Shown here one piece after another: positions 51,450 to 58,476 of a stretch of 64,000 nt of DNA (the first letter of the stretch is position 1; each line of letters starts with the position of its first letter). The position numbers were made by a program, and so were the translations under genes. The notes beneath the pieces were generated by a model that saw nothing but the letters and a program-made list of their open reading frames with translations, was not told where the DNA came from and searched no databases. This DNA comes from Segatella copri (GTDB lineage: Bacteria > Bacteroidota > Bacteroidia > Bacteroidales > Bacteroidaceae). The stretch is taken from positions 1,984,001-2,048,000 of the forward strand of contig NZ_CP042464.1 in NCBI RefSeq assembly GCF_015074785.1, written 5' to 3'.

Positions 51450-52070
51450 TTATTTTTGATGATAAACAACGGTTGTGTTACCCATCTTGATGATACTTCC
51501 TTCTGTCAAGACGAGCTGGTCACCCTCATTCAATAATTGTCCATTCACATAACTGGCATTTTTATTATGATAGTTAGACACCACCACCCTAACCTTGTCC
51601 GTAGAAGCCTTAATTACCTGGATGGCAAGATGCTGACGACTCATATATCTATCATCAGTAGCAATCTGTACAGTTGCCTGCGAAGTAGTAGCCTTGCGAC
51701 CTATTACATTACTACCGATCCCTAACGGATACTTCTGACCACCATAGAGCAAATAACCGGGGGTAACTTCTTCTTTCTTGTCGGCAAGAATCGTGTCATC
51801 AGATTGAGAAGGAGAAGAGAAATGCCCCACGTAACGAGTTTCTCCATTATCTCGATTCACATACTGAGTCTCACCATTACTATTACCAACATATTCTGTT
51901 TCCCCAAAAGATTGCGGAGTTGCAGCATGTTGCTGTGAGAACATCACTCTCAGCTGAGTTTTACATTGAGGACAAGTAATCACCTTAACCGCTTCGTTTT
52001 GAGAATTTCTCACGTCAAGCAATACACCGCAACTCGGACATTTGATTCTTTTAATTTCCATTGCTACCAT
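51450..52070 (-). CDS. FHA-domain protein with an N-terminal zinc ribbon
   Basis: A 206-residue soluble protein. The zinc ribbon (about 8-45) has CPSCG and CPQCKTQL. A low-complexity middle has three repeats of the type GETxYV (FGETEYVGNSNGETQYVNRD and on), with Thr residues that could be phosphorylated and bound by an FHA domain. The FHA domain (about 115-203) has IGSNVIGRKATTSQ, DRYMSRQHLAIQV and KNASYVNGQLLNEG, covering the Gly-Arg, Ser-x-x-His and Asn-Gly sites that hold phosphothreonine. Met4 is an equally good start. It is the likely phospho-reader of this kinase/phosphatase unit. Confidence 0.9.
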   Translation of the reverse strand: MVAMEIKRIKCPSCGVLLDVRNSQNEAVKVITCPQCKTQLRVMFSQQHAATPQSFGETEYVGNSNGETQYVNRDNGETRYVGHFSSPSQSDDTILADKKEEVTPGYLLYGGQKYPLGIGSNVIGRKATTSQATVQIATDDRYMSRQHLAIQVIKASTDKVRVVVSNYHNKNASYVNGQLLNEGDQLVLTEGSIIKMGNTTVVYHQK

Positions 52071-52086
52071 CTATTTAAATCAATGT

Positions 52087-53034
52087 TTATGCCATCTGAA
52101 TATCAGCATCAGACATATAGTCTGGCATATCAGGAGCAACATCTGGATTCTCCAAGGATGCAGTTTGGAGATTTGGATCAGCAGAATCATCAACTCCGGT
52201 ATCAGCGAAATCACTACCACTTGGAGTAATCACTTGTCCTGTATGCAAATCAACTGCTTCCCCAACGTCAATACTTCCATTGCCATTGGCGTCACAAATC
52301 GCAACATCAGGATTTCCATCTTGATCAAAATCTACCACACTCACTTCCTGACCATCTACGTCGAAAACACCCACTGTAGCCATGGAACCATCAGCAAGCT
52401 GAACTTCACCCGCATTAACCAAATGAACATCTGCATTTTGGTCATCAGCCACCTGCACATCACTTGCCTGATGCAAATTTGCATCGTTGTGAGCAACAAA
52501 TACATCCTGGTCTGCATGAGAAGAATGAGATACCACAGCAACATCTTCAGTTTGATGAGGAGCAGTATTCATTTCTTCAGCACGTACTTCAGGCTTTACA
52601 GCCTCAGCATAGTCGTTCTTTTCTGCATCTGTCATGTTGTTCCACTCGTCCTCAGTATAAGTACTATAGATATTGCCATGCCAATGAAAAGCGCCACCAG
52701 AACCAACTTCGGCTCTAGCGGCATCGAATGCCTCCTTAAAGCTCTGCTCATCATGACTCTCAGCTACCTTGATAGAGGCATTATCATTAGCTGCAGCAGC
52801 ATCTTGCGATGGATTCTCCCCTTCCGGTTTTGTTTCGGGAGTTTCTTCTGCATTTGTAGCAAAGGCATCTGTGGCATACATAGCACTTGCACCTAACAAG
52901 ATACCAGCAGCACCACCTACCGCTACTTTCTTCCAAGTTGCCTTATCCGCAGCGTTCTGAGTTTTATCTTTACTTTCCTGTATTACTTCAGGATGTGTAT
53001 TATTGAAATACATTGTTTCTTCATTCTGTGCCAT
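52087..53034 (-). CDS. membrane-anchored acidic protein with EF-hand-like repeat, unknown
   Basis: A 315-residue protein of no family I recognise. A polar N-terminus (about 1-30), then one membrane helix (KVAVGGAAGILLGASAMYAT, 32-51), and a long, very acidic Asp/Ala/His-rich part. Near 220-255 it shows VVDFDQDGNPDVAICDANGN and GSIDVGEAVD, two Ca-binding-type loops as in EF-hand or dockerin repeats. Another stretch has repeated short units of the form VxVADDQNADVHLV. It is the first gene after a -7 box (53064-53071), 16 bp before the FHA gene. It may be a substrate or a periplasmic sensor of the kinases. Confidence 0.75.
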   Translation of the reverse strand: MAQNEETMYFNNTHPEVIQESKDKTQNAADKATWKKVAVGGAAGILLGASAMYATDAFATNAEETPETKPEGENPSQDAAAANDNASIKVAESHDEQSFKEAFDAARAEVGSGGAFHWHGNIYSTYTEDEWNNMTDAEKNDYAEAVKPEVRAEEMNTAPHQTEDVAVVSHSSHADQDVFVAHNDANLHQASDVQVADDQNADVHLVNAGEVQLADGSMATVGVFDVDGQEVSVVDFDQDGNPDVAICDANGNGSIDVGEAVDLHTGQVITPSGSDFADTGVDDSADPNLQTASLENPDVAPDMPDYMSDADIQMA

Positions 53035-53063
53035 AACTATTCGTTTTAAAATGATTACTGGTG

Positions 53064-53071
53064 CAAATATA
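53064..53071 (-). promoter_or_regulatory. -7 promoter box of the phosphatase/kinase operon
   Basis: CAAATATA reads TATATTTG on the minus strand, 30 bp upstream of the 53034 start. It separates the LytTR/FHA pair from the rest of the operon. Confidence 0.55.
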
Positions 53072-53140
53072 GTGAAATAATAAATAGATAGGTACTTTTT
53101 TTGTGCTCATTACACAAAACCTATCTTCTATTGTAGGAAA

Positions 53141-53830
53141 TCACTTTTTGATTTTTGCCTTGCAATAAGGACAAGCCTCATTCTGCATTAAAACTCCATA
53201 AGACAGAAAGCCCAGGAAGTGATGACAATGAGGGCAAACATAATGCTGCTGAAACTCTTCAGTCAACTGTTTCTGCCTTAACGGTCCCTTAGAAGAATCC
53301 TTATATGCTTTTACAGTAAAGCCTACAGAAATCAAAATACCTAAGAGATACAAGCCTATATAAAGAGGAGTTTCTCTAAATTCGGGGAAAATGATACTCA
53401 AAGCGATGGCTCCCATAGTAATCAAACCAGTAATGCCACGAAGAGAATTAAACTTGCGGTCAGCAATTTGCTGATCAAGTTTATGTTCATCATATTCTTC
53501 CCAAACACGCTGCAATGGACGAAAATCTACCATTTGAGGAACAAAACTCTTTATCCAATCCCAACTAACCAAAAATTTGCTTGGACCAAGTTCTATTTTA
53601 TCCTTTTCCATGATAGTCTTTGCAATTATTTCCACTCCACTGACAAAAGTAACATTCTGAGTTTTTAGATTCGTAATTCTATAAGAACCATCTGGATTAA
53701 TGGTCAAACTACAGTGTTGACGGCTCACAGTCATAGGAACACTTCCAGCAACCCCAAAAGTCTTGGATTGCTGCCCCATCGTTATTCTCAATTGAGATGT
53801 ACTAGCATCACGTCCAATGATTAATTCCAT
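53141..53830 (-). CDS. membrane FHA-domain protein with a C-terminal zinc ribbon
   Basis: A 229-residue protein. The FHA domain (about 1-95) has ELIIGRDASTSQLRITM, PMTVSRQHCSLTI and NVTFVSGVEI; the last normally carries Asn-Gly, and here reads Ser-Gly. Two membrane helices lie in the middle (about 130-150, GLITMGAIALSIIFP; 157-175, LYIGLYLLGILISVGF). The C-terminal zinc ribbon has YVCPHCHHFLGF and ACPYCKAKIKK. It is thus built in reverse order to the FHA protein at 51450. It lies 21 bp downstream of the LytTR gene and probably shares its transcript. Confidence 0.88.
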   Translation of the reverse strand: MELIIGRDASTSQLRITMGQQSKTFGVAGSVPMTVSRQHCSLTINPDGSYRITNLKTQNVTFVSGVEIIAKTIMEKDKIELGPSKFLVSWDWIKSFVPQMVDFRPLQRVWEEYDEHKLDQQIADRKFNSLRGITGLITMGAIALSIIFPEFRETPLYIGLYLLGILISVGFTVKAYKDSSKGPLRQKQLTEEFQQHYVCPHCHHFLGFLSYGVLMQNEACPYCKAKIKK

Positions 53831-53851
53831 AAAATTCTTTGCTTGATTAGT

Positions 53852-54223
53852 TTATTTTTTAGTTATGAGTAAATCCTTCATTTGCTTCAAGGCTTCCTTA
53901 GAAATACCTAAAGCAAAAGCAAAATGCTCATAATCGGATAATATCAACTGTTGCTTTTGCGTATTGACCTGATAGATGTAGCCAGTGTTGATGATAAAGC
54001 GCTTACCCACTCGCATAAAAATACTCTTGCAATCTACAAGATGCTCTGCCAAATACTTCTCCATCTGAGTCAAATTCAGACAAACAACAGCCTTCAGCTT
54101 GTTAATAGTAACAATCTGTGTATAATTGCCATCTCCTTCGAAATAAACAATTTTGGAAACATCTAATCTTAAGAGTTCCGTCTTTGTATTGAATACGATA
54201 AATTGACTATCCATATTTACCAT
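53852..54223 (-). CDS. stand-alone LytTR DNA-binding protein
   Basis: A 123-residue protein consisting almost entirely of a LytTR domain: DVSKIVYFEGDGNYTQIV, LNLTQMEKYLAEHLVDCKSI, FMRVGKRFIINTGYIYQV, which are the beta strands and the conserved recognition segment of this family. There is no receiver domain, so it is not a classical response regulator. As the first gene of the leftward block, it may regulate the FHA/phosphatase/kinase genes. A hairpin-forming leader (54282-54357) lies between its start and the -7 box at 54548. Confidence 0.88.
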   Translation of the reverse strand: MVNMDSQFIVFNTKTELLRLDVSKIVYFEGDGNYTQIVTINKLKAVVCLNLTQMEKYLAEHLVDCKSIFMRVGKRFIINTGYIYQVNTQKQQLILSDYEHFAFALGISKEALKQMKDLLITKK

Positions 54224-54281
54224 TTACATCGCTGACTTGTTCCCAGAAGTAGCTATCGGTCATTAAGTTTTCAATGAAAAA

Positions 54282-54357
54282 GCGTGGGACTATTGCTTAT
54301 TACCGGATAGAGGTTGTGGAAGGACCCGTCAGCAAGTAATAATACAATAGCCCACGC
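54282..54357. ncRNA. candidate structured RNA or leader hairpin
   Basis: GCGTGGGaCTATTG (54282-) pairs with CAATAG-CCCACGC (-54357), and inside it TTATTAC pairs with GTAATAA, around a non-repetitive apex ACCGGATAGAGGTTGTGG. The internal bulges are asymmetrical, unlike a simple terminator, and no T-run follows. It is in the leader of the LytTR gene if transcription begins at the 54548 box. A regulatory RNA or riboswitch-like role is only a suggestion. Confidence 0.4.
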
Positions 54358-54722
54358 CATAGAGTATATTAACATCTTCTTCCATAGAGAAAAAGATACA
54401 ATAATCCTTAGACGTGAGCATCATTGCCTATTTATCGTTAGCAGACTTTGAAACTTCCACATTTCTATCGCAAGATAACGTTCAATACGCTCATTCACTA
54501 GAGCCTTCATCGTGCCCGTTCTTTTCCGTTCACTCATAACTCTATTGCAAAAGTAAGAAATCTTTTTAATACCGCCAAACTTTTCCTCTATTATTTCTTC
54601 CAACAGGCTTACTTTTATGAAATTTCCACCAAAAAGGCATTGAAGTTTGCCACTGCTGAAAAAGATAATGCTTCCACATTTCCTATCCATGACAACCTCA
54701 ATGCCTATATCCTTAAACGGCT
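54358..54722. other. gap without a convincing gene
   Basis: An 89-codon open frame on the minus strand (54690-54421) has no family resemblance and is crossed by a -7 box (CAAAAGTA, 54548-54555), so I do not call it. The box probably starts the transcript toward the hairpin and the LytTR gene. Confidence 0.4.
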
Positions 54723-55139
54723 TTACAAATTAAAGTACACTTTACCGAAAGGCGCCGTGTTCGCCTTCCACTCAAAATTATTGGCTACAACCTCTCCGTC
54801 TAGGTTTCTAACCACCTTGCTAACGAATGCATGTGTTCTCAACAAACTATCCAAAGGACCACCATAATAACCAACAACTGTCAATGATCTGCGTCCACCA
54901 CTATACGTTTCTCTCACACGAATCTTGACTCTTACAACTTGATTGTTCTTAATATAATAAGCACCAACATCAGTATATTCCTCCGTAGGCGGAGGCATCT
55001 GCGGCATCTCCAAGCCAAATGATGGCACAGAATATTGCTGGACAGGTGGATTAGTATATACTGGTTTATACTCTACAAACTGAGCATTTACACTCATTAC
55101 ACTTAGCACCATGGCTAAAATCAACATTACCTTCTTCAT
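54723..55139 (-). CDS. exported hypothetical protein
   Basis: A 138-residue protein with a signal peptide (1-19, LSVMSVNAQ). A Pro/Gln/Tyr-rich segment (VQQYSVPSFGLEMPQMPPP) is followed by a beta-rich domain: GAYYIKNNQVVRVKIRVRET, RRSLTVVGYYGG, FVSKVVRNLDGEVVANNFEW, ending FGKVYFNL. The family was not recognised. It is probably periplasmic. It has its own -7 box (55222-55229) and reads the same way as the kinase block but is separated from it by a 500-bp gap, so membership is doubtful. Confidence 0.7.
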   Translation of the reverse strand: MKKVMLILAMVLSVMSVNAQFVEYKPVYTNPPVQQYSVPSFGLEMPQMPPPTEEYTDVGAYYIKNNQVVRVKIRVRETYSGGRRSLTVVGYYGGPLDSLLRTHAFVSKVVRNLDGEVVANNFEWKANTAPFGKVYFNL

Positions 55140-55221
55140 ACCTTATTATATATTAAAGGGTTATACTTCATGTTCCTCGTTCCACGATTTTTTCTTTTCT
55201 ATCGCTTCCCGATTACGAGCG

Positions 55222-55229
55222 CAAAAGTA
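55222..55229 (-). promoter_or_regulatory. -7 promoter box for the 55139 gene
   Basis: CAAAAGTA reads TACTTTTG on the minus strand, about 83 bp upstream of the start. Confidence 0.5.
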
Positions 55230-55336
55230 AGAAGATTATTTCTATCAGCCAAATATCTAAGCCTACCTTGTATGAAATGCCATTCTATATGTACCAAATG
55301 ACAAAGAGGAGGCGTCATAAGTCTAAATTATAGTTG

Positions 55337-55424
55337 GCGCATAACAGTTGGTCTACGCATGCACATCACCTGTTGTGCAAGCGCATATCAGCTGCTATGC
55401 AAGCGCATAACAGCTGTTGTGCGA
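55337..55424. repeat. four tandem 22-bp palindromic units
   Basis: Units at 55337, 55359, 55381 and 55403, each 22 bp. The last two read GCGCATATCAGCTGCTATGC and GCGCATAACAGCTGTTGTGC plus two bases; the first two are diverged forms. Each unit is close to its own reverse complement around CAGCTG. No gene is present here. Confidence 0.8.
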
Positions 55425-55448
55425 CCGGAGATACTAACTAACTCAAAA

Positions 55449-55514
55449 ACATATACTATCTTTTCCAACAACTTATACTATGTTTTCCAACAACATATCA
55501 GTAACATTCCAACA
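55449..55514. repeat. three tandem 22-bp units, unrelated sequence
   Basis: Units at 55449, 55471 and 55493 each end in CCAACA and begin ACATAT or ACTTAT; the first two differ at two positions (ACATATACTATCTTTTCCAA against ACTTATACTATGTTTTCCAA). They are not palindromic. The period is again 22 bp. Confidence 0.75.
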
Positions 55515-55580
55515 AACCAAAAAGGGTGAATCATTTACTTATGACACACCCTCTTTGCTAAATCAGACACACAACTGATC

Positions 55581-55808
55581 TTATCTTATATACTCAAACT
55601 CATAATCCCCATTCTTCAGCCATTCGGGAACATCTTCTCCATTTTCCATAAGGCCTTCAATATGAAACTCCAGACTTTCCTTTGCTTCTTTTTGCAAAGC
55701 TTCAAAGGTTGGTGCTGTAAAAACCACCGCTCCTGGTACATTACTACCAAGAGAACCACCATAATTTCTGTCGCACCACGCAACGTCAACAATAATCTTT
55801 TCCATCAT
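55581..55808 (-). CDS. HicB-like small protein
   Basis: A 75-residue protein with the HicB fold pattern: IIVDVAWCDRNYGGSLG, VPGAVVFTAPTFEALQKEAK and SLEFHIEGLMENGEDVPEWL. HicB proteins are antitoxins of HicA mRNA nucleases. No HicA gene is found on either side, and no C-terminal DNA-binding domain is present, so this is a solitary HicB-like protein. It may be an orphan antitoxin or have another job. Confidence 0.75.
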   Translation of the reverse strand: MMEKIIVDVAWCDRNYGGSLGSNVPGAVVFTAPTFEALQKEAKESLEFHIEGLMENGEDVPEWLKNGDYEFEYIR

Positions 55809-55884
55809 ATGCTACTTTAGATTTTCCAAATCTCCCCCACAATACATCATAGCTAGACCCGCTCCGTACCAACTCTTAGTCTCT

Positions 55885-55916
55885 GCAAAGTTTGCAAGGT
55901 TTGCTGCAAACTTTGC
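55885..55916. repeat. 12-bp perfect inverted repeat
   Basis: GCAAAGTTTGCA (55885-55896) and TGCAAACTTTGC (55905-55916) are exact reverse complements with an 8-base loop. It lies between the HicB-like gene and the 51-residue gene and could be a processing or termination hairpin. Confidence 0.65.
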
Positions 55917-55956
55917 AAAGAATTGGCATTAATCGTGTCTAGAGACAATGTTTCGA

Positions 55957-56112
55957 CTACCATACTTCTATCCCAATAGGTTCTTTGCCTGTACGTTCAA
56001 GACAACTATTCCTTACCAAGGTTTCTAGCTTTTCAACCATCTTACGCTTGGTTTCCTTAGAAGCATCCCAACCTCGCAACGCTTCTTCTCTTGTTAACTT
56101 TGTTGTATTCAT
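55957..56112 (-). CDS. 51-residue hypothetical protein
   Basis: ATG at 56112, stop TAG at 55957. The product is charged and helical: TKLTREEALRGWDASKETKR, then KMVEKLETLVRNSCLERTG and a short end EPIGIEVW. A -7 box lies 37 bp upstream. No family was recognised; the size and helical, charged nature resemble small antitoxin or DNA-binding proteins. It lies downstream of a minimal nucleotidyltransferase on the same strand. Confidence 0.5.
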   Translation of the reverse strand: MNTTKLTREEALRGWDASKETKRKMVEKLETLVRNSCLERTGKEPIGIEVW

Positions 56113-56148
56113 TCTTTATTCCTCCATTTTTAGTTCAAATTACAGCTG

Positions 56149-56156
56149 CAAAGATA
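56149..56156 (-). promoter_or_regulatory. -7 promoter box for the 51-residue gene
   Basis: CAAAGATA reads TATCTTTG on the minus strand, matching TAnnTTTG. Confidence 0.5.
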
Positions 56157-56202
56157 CAACATTCTAGTGTAAACGCCAAAGAAATAAGAGAAAATCTTTA
56201 TT

Positions 56203-56502
56203 TTATCGTATTACATAGATTCCATCCCGTTCAATTCTTGATTTAAAGAAAGGATTCATGTTTTTGTGAATACGCACAACATCAACAGAGCACTTAAACA
56301 AGTCCTCTAAGAATTCTTTCAAATCGGCCAATAAAAAAGGATTAGGAGTTTCTGTTTCTACACAAATATCCAAATCACTTTGCTCTGTTTGTTCATTTCG
56401 TGATACGGAACCAAAAATGCGCAAGGTCTTGATTCCAAAATCTTGAGTAATCTTGGAACTATTTTGCCTAATTATTGCTATATAATCTTGAACTGTCATC
56501 AT
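56203..56502 (-). CDS. minimal nucleotidyltransferase (MNT-type)
   Basis: A 99-residue protein of the minimal nucleotidyltransferase family. The catalytic signature GSVSRNEQTEQSDLDI carries the Gly-Ser and the two Asp residues (DLDI), and VDVVRIHKNMNPFFKSRIER forms the C-terminal part. Such proteins often serve as antitoxins that AMPylate a HEPN ribonuclease. No HEPN gene is adjacent; the next gene downstream is only 51 residues long. So it is either a solitary member or the partner has been lost. Confidence 0.85.
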   Translation of the reverse strand: MMTVQDYIAIIRQNSSKITQDFGIKTLRIFGSVSRNEQTEQSDLDICVETETPNPFLLADLKEFLEDLFKCSVDVVRIHKNMNPFFKSRIERDGIYVIR

Positions 56503-56955
56503 AACACTTATCTTTTAATATCCAACCTCCCGTCAATATTTATAACCAAAATTCATATACCTACATTTTTTGAATCTAGCGATAAAAACAAGAGGTTTGA
56601 AAGGCTGGAAATCCTTGTTTTCTGCTCTCTATTAAGAACAAGACCTATAGTTGTACGACTATAAAGTTACAGTTGTACGACTATACATGCTATGGTTGTA
56701 CAACTGTAGAGTTATGGTTGTACAACTATAGGGGTTATAGTCGTACAACTATAGATTTTTCTCAACGGCATCATCTTGTCAAGAAACCACAAACATCTGA
56801 TTATCAACGAGTTTCTGTTTTTCTTCATATTTGTGATATTCTCAAAGAAACAATAAGCGGCTGAAAATACGAGAATCTCAGGCAAGCTAATGTAAAGAAG
56901 ATTCATTCTTAACAAAGCCACATCACTACATCTTCGTGATATTCTTACGGATTAC
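56503..56955. other. gap without genes, holding the 56646 repeat array
   Basis: No open frame here looks coding. The region contains the palindromic array at 56646-56753 and A/T-rich flanks. Confidence 0.5.
56646..56753. repeat. five palindromic 18-mers at 22-23 bp spacing
   Basis: Copies at 56646 (TATAGTTGTACGACTATA), 56668, 56691, 56713 (TATGGTTGTACAACTATA) and 56736 (TATAGTCGTACAACTATA). Each is nearly its own reverse complement around GTAC. Starts are 22, 23, 22 and 23 bp apart, and the 4-5 bp linkers differ. Confidence 0.85.
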
Positions 56956-58312
56956 TTACTTCATCTTCCACCCATCAATGGTTCCCGTCTTCGACGAGAA
57001 GTTGCAGCCTATCTGATAAATCTTTCTGCCATCTGCTGCATATTCCCTGGCATAACCCATATCCTCTATCTGCTTCAGGGCTTCTTCAGCCGAACCATCA
57101 CGCTTGAATTCGAAGATGTAGATATAGTTCGGAGTCTCTACCACACAATCTACCCTACCTTCGCTTTGCTGCTTTGACCAGCGTCAGGAAACCGCTCCTC
57201 ACTTCATCATTCGGGAAATCCAGGAGATAGGAATCGGTATCCATATTCCAATCTTTGATGGTAAGATAACCGCTCTGATAAATCATTGGCAATGGTGCTT
57301 CCACATCCGCCTTGTAATCGATGAAACTACTCGTAGGATAAAACCTGTTCACCATCTCATTGATGTTCTCATCAAAATGAGACAATAGGCGAACAAGATA
57401 GGTTGGCGAACCGGTGCGGAACCAATAATCTGCCAGAATCTTCTTGCTCAAAGCATTCAAGATGCTGAAAGGATTATAGATATCAAGCATATTAGGACTG
57501 AAGTGATAACCATCAAACTTCCTTTTCAGTTTGTATTTCATCCCTTCCTCCGTCGTCTTGTATCTCACGGCCATCGCCTTGATCTGTTCATCAAAGGTAG
57601 AATACAATTCTTCTTCCGTAATTCCACAAAGTGCCTCGTAATGCTCATCCATACTGATGTCGTTAGGCTGATTGAAGCCACTGAACACGCTCACCTGTGA
57701 GAACTTGGTGACACCCGTGAGCAAGACAAACTGTAGGTCATCATCAGCTTCCTTGAACACAGAATATACGCCTTTGAGCAGATTGCGATTATAATCCTCC
57801 AAAGTCATCTTTCCATATTCATTCTGCACAGAAATATCCATATCCATCACATCAAGCAAAGGCTTGTCATACTCATCAATGAGTACGACAGCTCTCATTC
57901 CTGTCTTCTGATGAGCTTTCCCCAACACTGCCTTAAAGCGACTACCTAAAGTCTCGGCCAACTCCTCACGCCCATAGATACGTTCTGCCATGGCAACAAA
58001 CTCCTCCAACACTTTATCTAACGCATAAGGCTCTACAAAGTTTTGACCACCAAAAGAGAGATGGAACACAGGATATTGCTTCCATTCCTTCTCCAGCTTG
58101 TCGATGGCAAGCCCCTTGAACAGTTCCTTCTTACCCTCGAAATAGCATTTCAAGGTAGATACGAGCAACGACTTTCCAAATCGTCGTGGACGACTCAGAA
58201 AGTATATTTTACCATTAGTCACTAAGTCATAGACCAATGCCGTCTTATCGAGATAAACATAACCATCTTCTATGATTTGTTCGAAACTCTGTATGCCGAT
58301 AGGATATTTCAT
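56956..58312 (-). pseudogene. AAA-ATPase-like/PD-(D/E)XK gene with an internal deletion
   Basis: The 5' part (58312-57155, 385 codons) is like the gene at 36406: YPIGIQSFEQIIEDGYVYLD, SRPRRFGKSLLVSTLK, VVLIDEYDKPLLDVMD, LTGVTKFSQVSVFSGFN. It runs to FPNDEVRSGFLTLV and then leaves frame and stops. The 3' part, in another frame, resumes at SEGRVDCVVETPNYIYIFEF and ends IDGWKMK. Compared with the 36406 protein about 85 residues are missing between these points, exactly the piece before the nuclease core. A -7 box is present at 58339-58346. Confidence 0.85.
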
Positions 58313-58338
58313 ATTGCTGCCGTTTTAAATTCTTTCGG

Positions 58339-58346
58339 CAAAGTTA
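58339..58346 (-). promoter_or_regulatory. -7 box of the broken AAA-ATPase gene
   Basis: CAAAGTTA reads TAACTTTG on the minus strand, 27 bp upstream of the start. Confidence 0.45.
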
Positions 58347-58442
58347 CAAAAAATAATGATACAAGCAAAAGAATATCCCGAAAAAAATAACGAGATTGCA
58401 AAATACCATATTTGTGGGATTGTTGACAAGGAAAAAAAATAA

Positions 58443-58450
58443 TACCTTTG
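58443..58450 (+). promoter_or_regulatory. -7 promoter box for the SLC1-type symporter
   Basis: TACCTTTG matches TAnnTTTG, 27 bp upstream of the start at 58477. Confidence 0.55.
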
Positions 58451-58476
58451 CCTTTTGAAAATAATAGTTTAAAATC

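Noticed and set aside
39371..54223. Type VI secretion post-translational control locus (PpkA/PppA/Fha)
   Set aside because: Kinase, phosphatase and FHA genes fit, but no Tss structural gene is present in the window.
54421..54690. 89-codon minus-strand frame upstream of the LytTR gene
   Set aside because: A promoter box falls in its middle and nothing in the sequence resembles a known protein.
55337..56753. CRISPR array
   Set aside because: The repeats have no unique spacers of constant length, the units are palindromes with 0-5 bp linkers, and no cas genes are nearby.
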